Of a stretch of DNA of 64,000 bases, positions 62,738-64,000 are shown one piece after another. The stretch is from assembly GCF_002284575.1 (NCBI RefSeq), contig NZ_NPKJ01000041.1:248431-312430 (forward strand). Direction: 5' to 3'. Position 1 is the stretch's first letter; each line of letters opens with the position of its first letter. Under the pieces are notes generated by a model. The model saw only the letters and a program-made list of their open reading frames with translations, was not told where the DNA came from and did not search any database. A program made the position numbers and the translations under genes. The stretch comes from Mesorhizobium temperatum (GTDB lineage: Bacteria > Pseudomonadota > Alphaproteobacteria > Rhizobiales > Rhizobiaceae).

Positions 62738-63296
62738 AGGTCCTCCCAGGATTATTCCCCGGACTTGCAATGCCTAAGGCGACAAGGCGGCCTTCACCGT
62801 AGGCTTGTAGGCCGGCGGAGGCGGCCTTCAGTCGGGGTTTCAAGAGGCTCACGGCCAATCTCGCCTCCGGAATGACCATTAGGGGTCAGGTCACGACAAT
62901 ACTGACACCGGACTGAATGTCCGCTCTTGTGAAGATCGGCAGCTGGAAGCTGCCAGTCCGCTGTCGTGAACCCAAACGCGACGTCTGAGTAGTGGTTCGG
63001 CGATGATCGCTCTTGGGCGGCGAAACGGTCATTCAGCTGCGGTCGCGAAGATGTTTTTTCAGATGCGTTCGCCTAGTGAGAGTTCACCCAACCATCAGGC
63101 TGCTGGCGCACCGCAAAAATTGAAATTGTTCGAATTGAAAGCTGAGAACCAAAAGCGCGAAGTTGAGAGCTTCGGAGAATGTTGAGCCAGAGCACGCCCT
63201 TCAGCCCGGGAGGCCGCCCAGCGCAGTTGGCAGCTTAAATTGAAAAGCCCCGCGGTTTTGCGCGGTTCGTGCGCCATCGAGCCGAGGCAGAGAATG
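62738..63296. other. Gene-free stretch before the right attachment repeat
   Basis: About 560 bases between the transposase remnant and the right copy of the repeat. A short frame at 63003-63185 (KLKLFELKAENQKREVES) faintly recalls the leucine-zipper of IS3-type OrfA, but it lacks a helix-turn-helix. No gene is supported. Confidence 0.4.
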
Positions 63297-63326
63297 TTGG
63301 GGCAGGGTGCATTGGCGGAGGGAGTG
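63297..63326 (-). repeat. Attachment-site repeat, right copy (tRNA-Ser 3' end)
   Basis: The sequence TTGGGGCAGGG, TGCAT and then TGGCGGAGGGAGTG repeats the left copy, lacking two Ts. On the minus strand 63313-63326 is the last 14 bases of a tRNA-Ser. No tRNA body follows to the right. The integrase gene starts 143 bases further on, as expected at the end of an integrative element. Confidence 0.75.
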
Positions 63327-63468
63327 TCTTCTAAACCGTCGTCCGCTGGTGTTTGCCGGTGTAGCAAAAAGCCGTTGATTCTCTTGGCTTTTCGCCGTTA
63401 TTCGTTTGCTGTTATCCCTGCTAATCCGCTAACATCACACGTCGAAGTTAGGAACGGAGTTGCAGGAA

Positions 63469-64000
63469 ATGGTCCGCTCGCTGAACTTGCTTGCCGAAAC
63501 TACCATCCGCGCCAAAGACCTGAAGGCTGGACGGTACAGCGACGGCGGCGGGCTCTACTTGATGGTCAAGAAGGGCGGGACCAAATCCTGGACGTTCGTT
63601 CACTTCAAGGGCTCTGGCGCCGGCCGCGCCTGGAAGGAAGCCGGGCTTGGCTCCTATCCTTCAGTCTCGCTCAAAGACGCGCGCATAGCTGCCGGTGACT
63701 GTCGCGACCGCCTGCGGCGCGGTCTCGAACCGATAGCGCAGCCTGAGGAAAATCCCGAAGTTCCAACCTTCGCGAAGTGCGCGGAAGACTTCATTGCCGA
63801 AGTCGGCAAGAGTTGGAGGAATCCGAAACACAAGGCGCAGTGGGAAATGACCCTCGGCGACGCCTACTGCAAACCGATCCGCAACAAGCCGGTCGACAAG
63901 GTGACCACGGCCGATGTGCTCGAAATCCTCAAACCCGTCTGGCAAGCCAAGCCGGAAACGGCGCAACGACTTCGTGGGCGAATTGAACGGGTGCTGGACT
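63469..64000 (+). CDS. Tyrosine recombinase (integrase), N-terminal part
   Basis: The frame is open from ATG 63469 to the right edge, 177 residues of an unfinished gene. It starts with an arm-binding DUF4102-type domain (KDLKAGRYSDGGGLYLMVKK, then KSWTFVHF, LGSYPSVSLKDARIAAGDCR), followed by the core-binding helices (FAKCAEDFIAEVGKSWRNPKHKAQW and LEILKPVWQAKPETAQRLRGRIERVLD). The catalytic Arg-His-Arg-Tyr part is beyond the edge. It belongs to the P4-type integrases that use tRNA 3' ends, which agrees with the adjacent repeat. GGAG lies about ten bases before the ATG. Confidence 0.92.
   Translation, partial: MVRSLNLLAETTIRAKDLKAGRYSDGGGLYLMVKKGGTKSWTFVHFKGSGAGRAWKEAGLGSYPSVSLKDARIAAGDCRDRLRRGLEPIAQPEENPEVPTFAKCAEDFIAEVGKSWRNPKHKAQWEMTLGDAYCKPIRNKPVDKVTTADVLEILKPVWQAKPETAQRLRGRIERVLD

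Noticed and set aside
63003..63185. A 60-residue frame with a leucine-zipper-like end recalling IS3 OrfA
   Set aside because: The helix-turn-helix part is lacking, and the resemblance is limited to about 15 residues (KLKLFELKAENQKRE).
63313..63420. An intact tRNA-Ser at the right repeat
   Set aside because: Homology ends after GTG; the following bases do not form a T arm, variable arm or anticodon arm.

Overview
The window is about 62-65% G+C by eye and reads as an alphaproteobacterial chromosome from the Rhizobiales, most likely Mesorhizobium or a close Phyllobacteriaceae relative. The reasons are a phosphatidylcholine synthase gene with the full Pcs motif, an invasion-associated-locus-B protein, a very large share of ABC importers, three DUF982 proteins, and short palindromic intergenic repeats of the rhizobial type. 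No ribosomal RNA, CRISPR array or complete insertion sequence was seen.

From 1 to about 53.7 kb the content is ordinary chromosome. In order: a nuclease tail, a glutathione transferase, a uracil-DNA glycosylase-like protein and an Lrp regulator (0-2 kb); a leftward block with a DUF3299 protein, GNAT and AlkD-like enzymes, a 3-hydroxyisobutyrate-type dehydrogenase and a polar amino acid importer without an adjacent ATPase (2-7.3 kb); molybdenum cofactor genes mobB, mobA and moaA with a DUF971 gene (7.5-11.3 kb); regulator-target pairs with visible operators, MarR/hydrolase and TetR/SDR (12.6-15.6 kb); an L,D-transpeptidase; a complete CUT1 sugar importer (18.7-23.2 kb); tRNA-Val(CAC); gph, rpiA, a DUF2059 protein and gor; an SbmA-like fused ABC exporter/importer; a DsbA-like protein and a family 5 peptide-binding protein; IalB and HspQ; a UbiH-type monooxygenase; DUF2182, DUF1326 and pcs in one coupled run; a quinone oxidoreductase; a BMP-family nucleoside importer (39-43.8 kb); a beta-propeller protein divergent from a LysR regulator; rimO; a TerC-family protein; and an AraC, SRPBCC and VOC cluster.

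At 50.7-53.7 kb lies a compact set with no recognised function. Three overlapping genes encode membrane-anchored beta-rich proteins that look like distant paralogues, and a polytopic membrane protein gene converges on them with a 20-base overlap. I regard this as the best candidate for an undescribed membrane system.

From 53.74 kb to the end the window is accessory DNA. Two direct copies of the 3' end of a tRNA-Ser gene plus its downstream flank (53736-53767 and 63297-63326) bracket about 9.6 kb. A tyrosine integrase gene starts 143 bases after the second copy and runs off the right edge. Neither copy has an intact tRNA, so I infer tandem islands at one tRNA-Ser, with the intact tRNA beyond the right edge. 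The bracketed segment is sparse and partly decayed. It holds a DUF1259 remnant, a frameshifted KTSC-domain gene, an IS66-type transposase remnant, three tandem DUF982 genes, a collagen-like lipoprotein, a Cys-rich secreted protein, a methyltransferase, a membrane nucleotide cyclase with a c-type haem motif, and a secreted GH16 glycanase with calcium-binding repeats.
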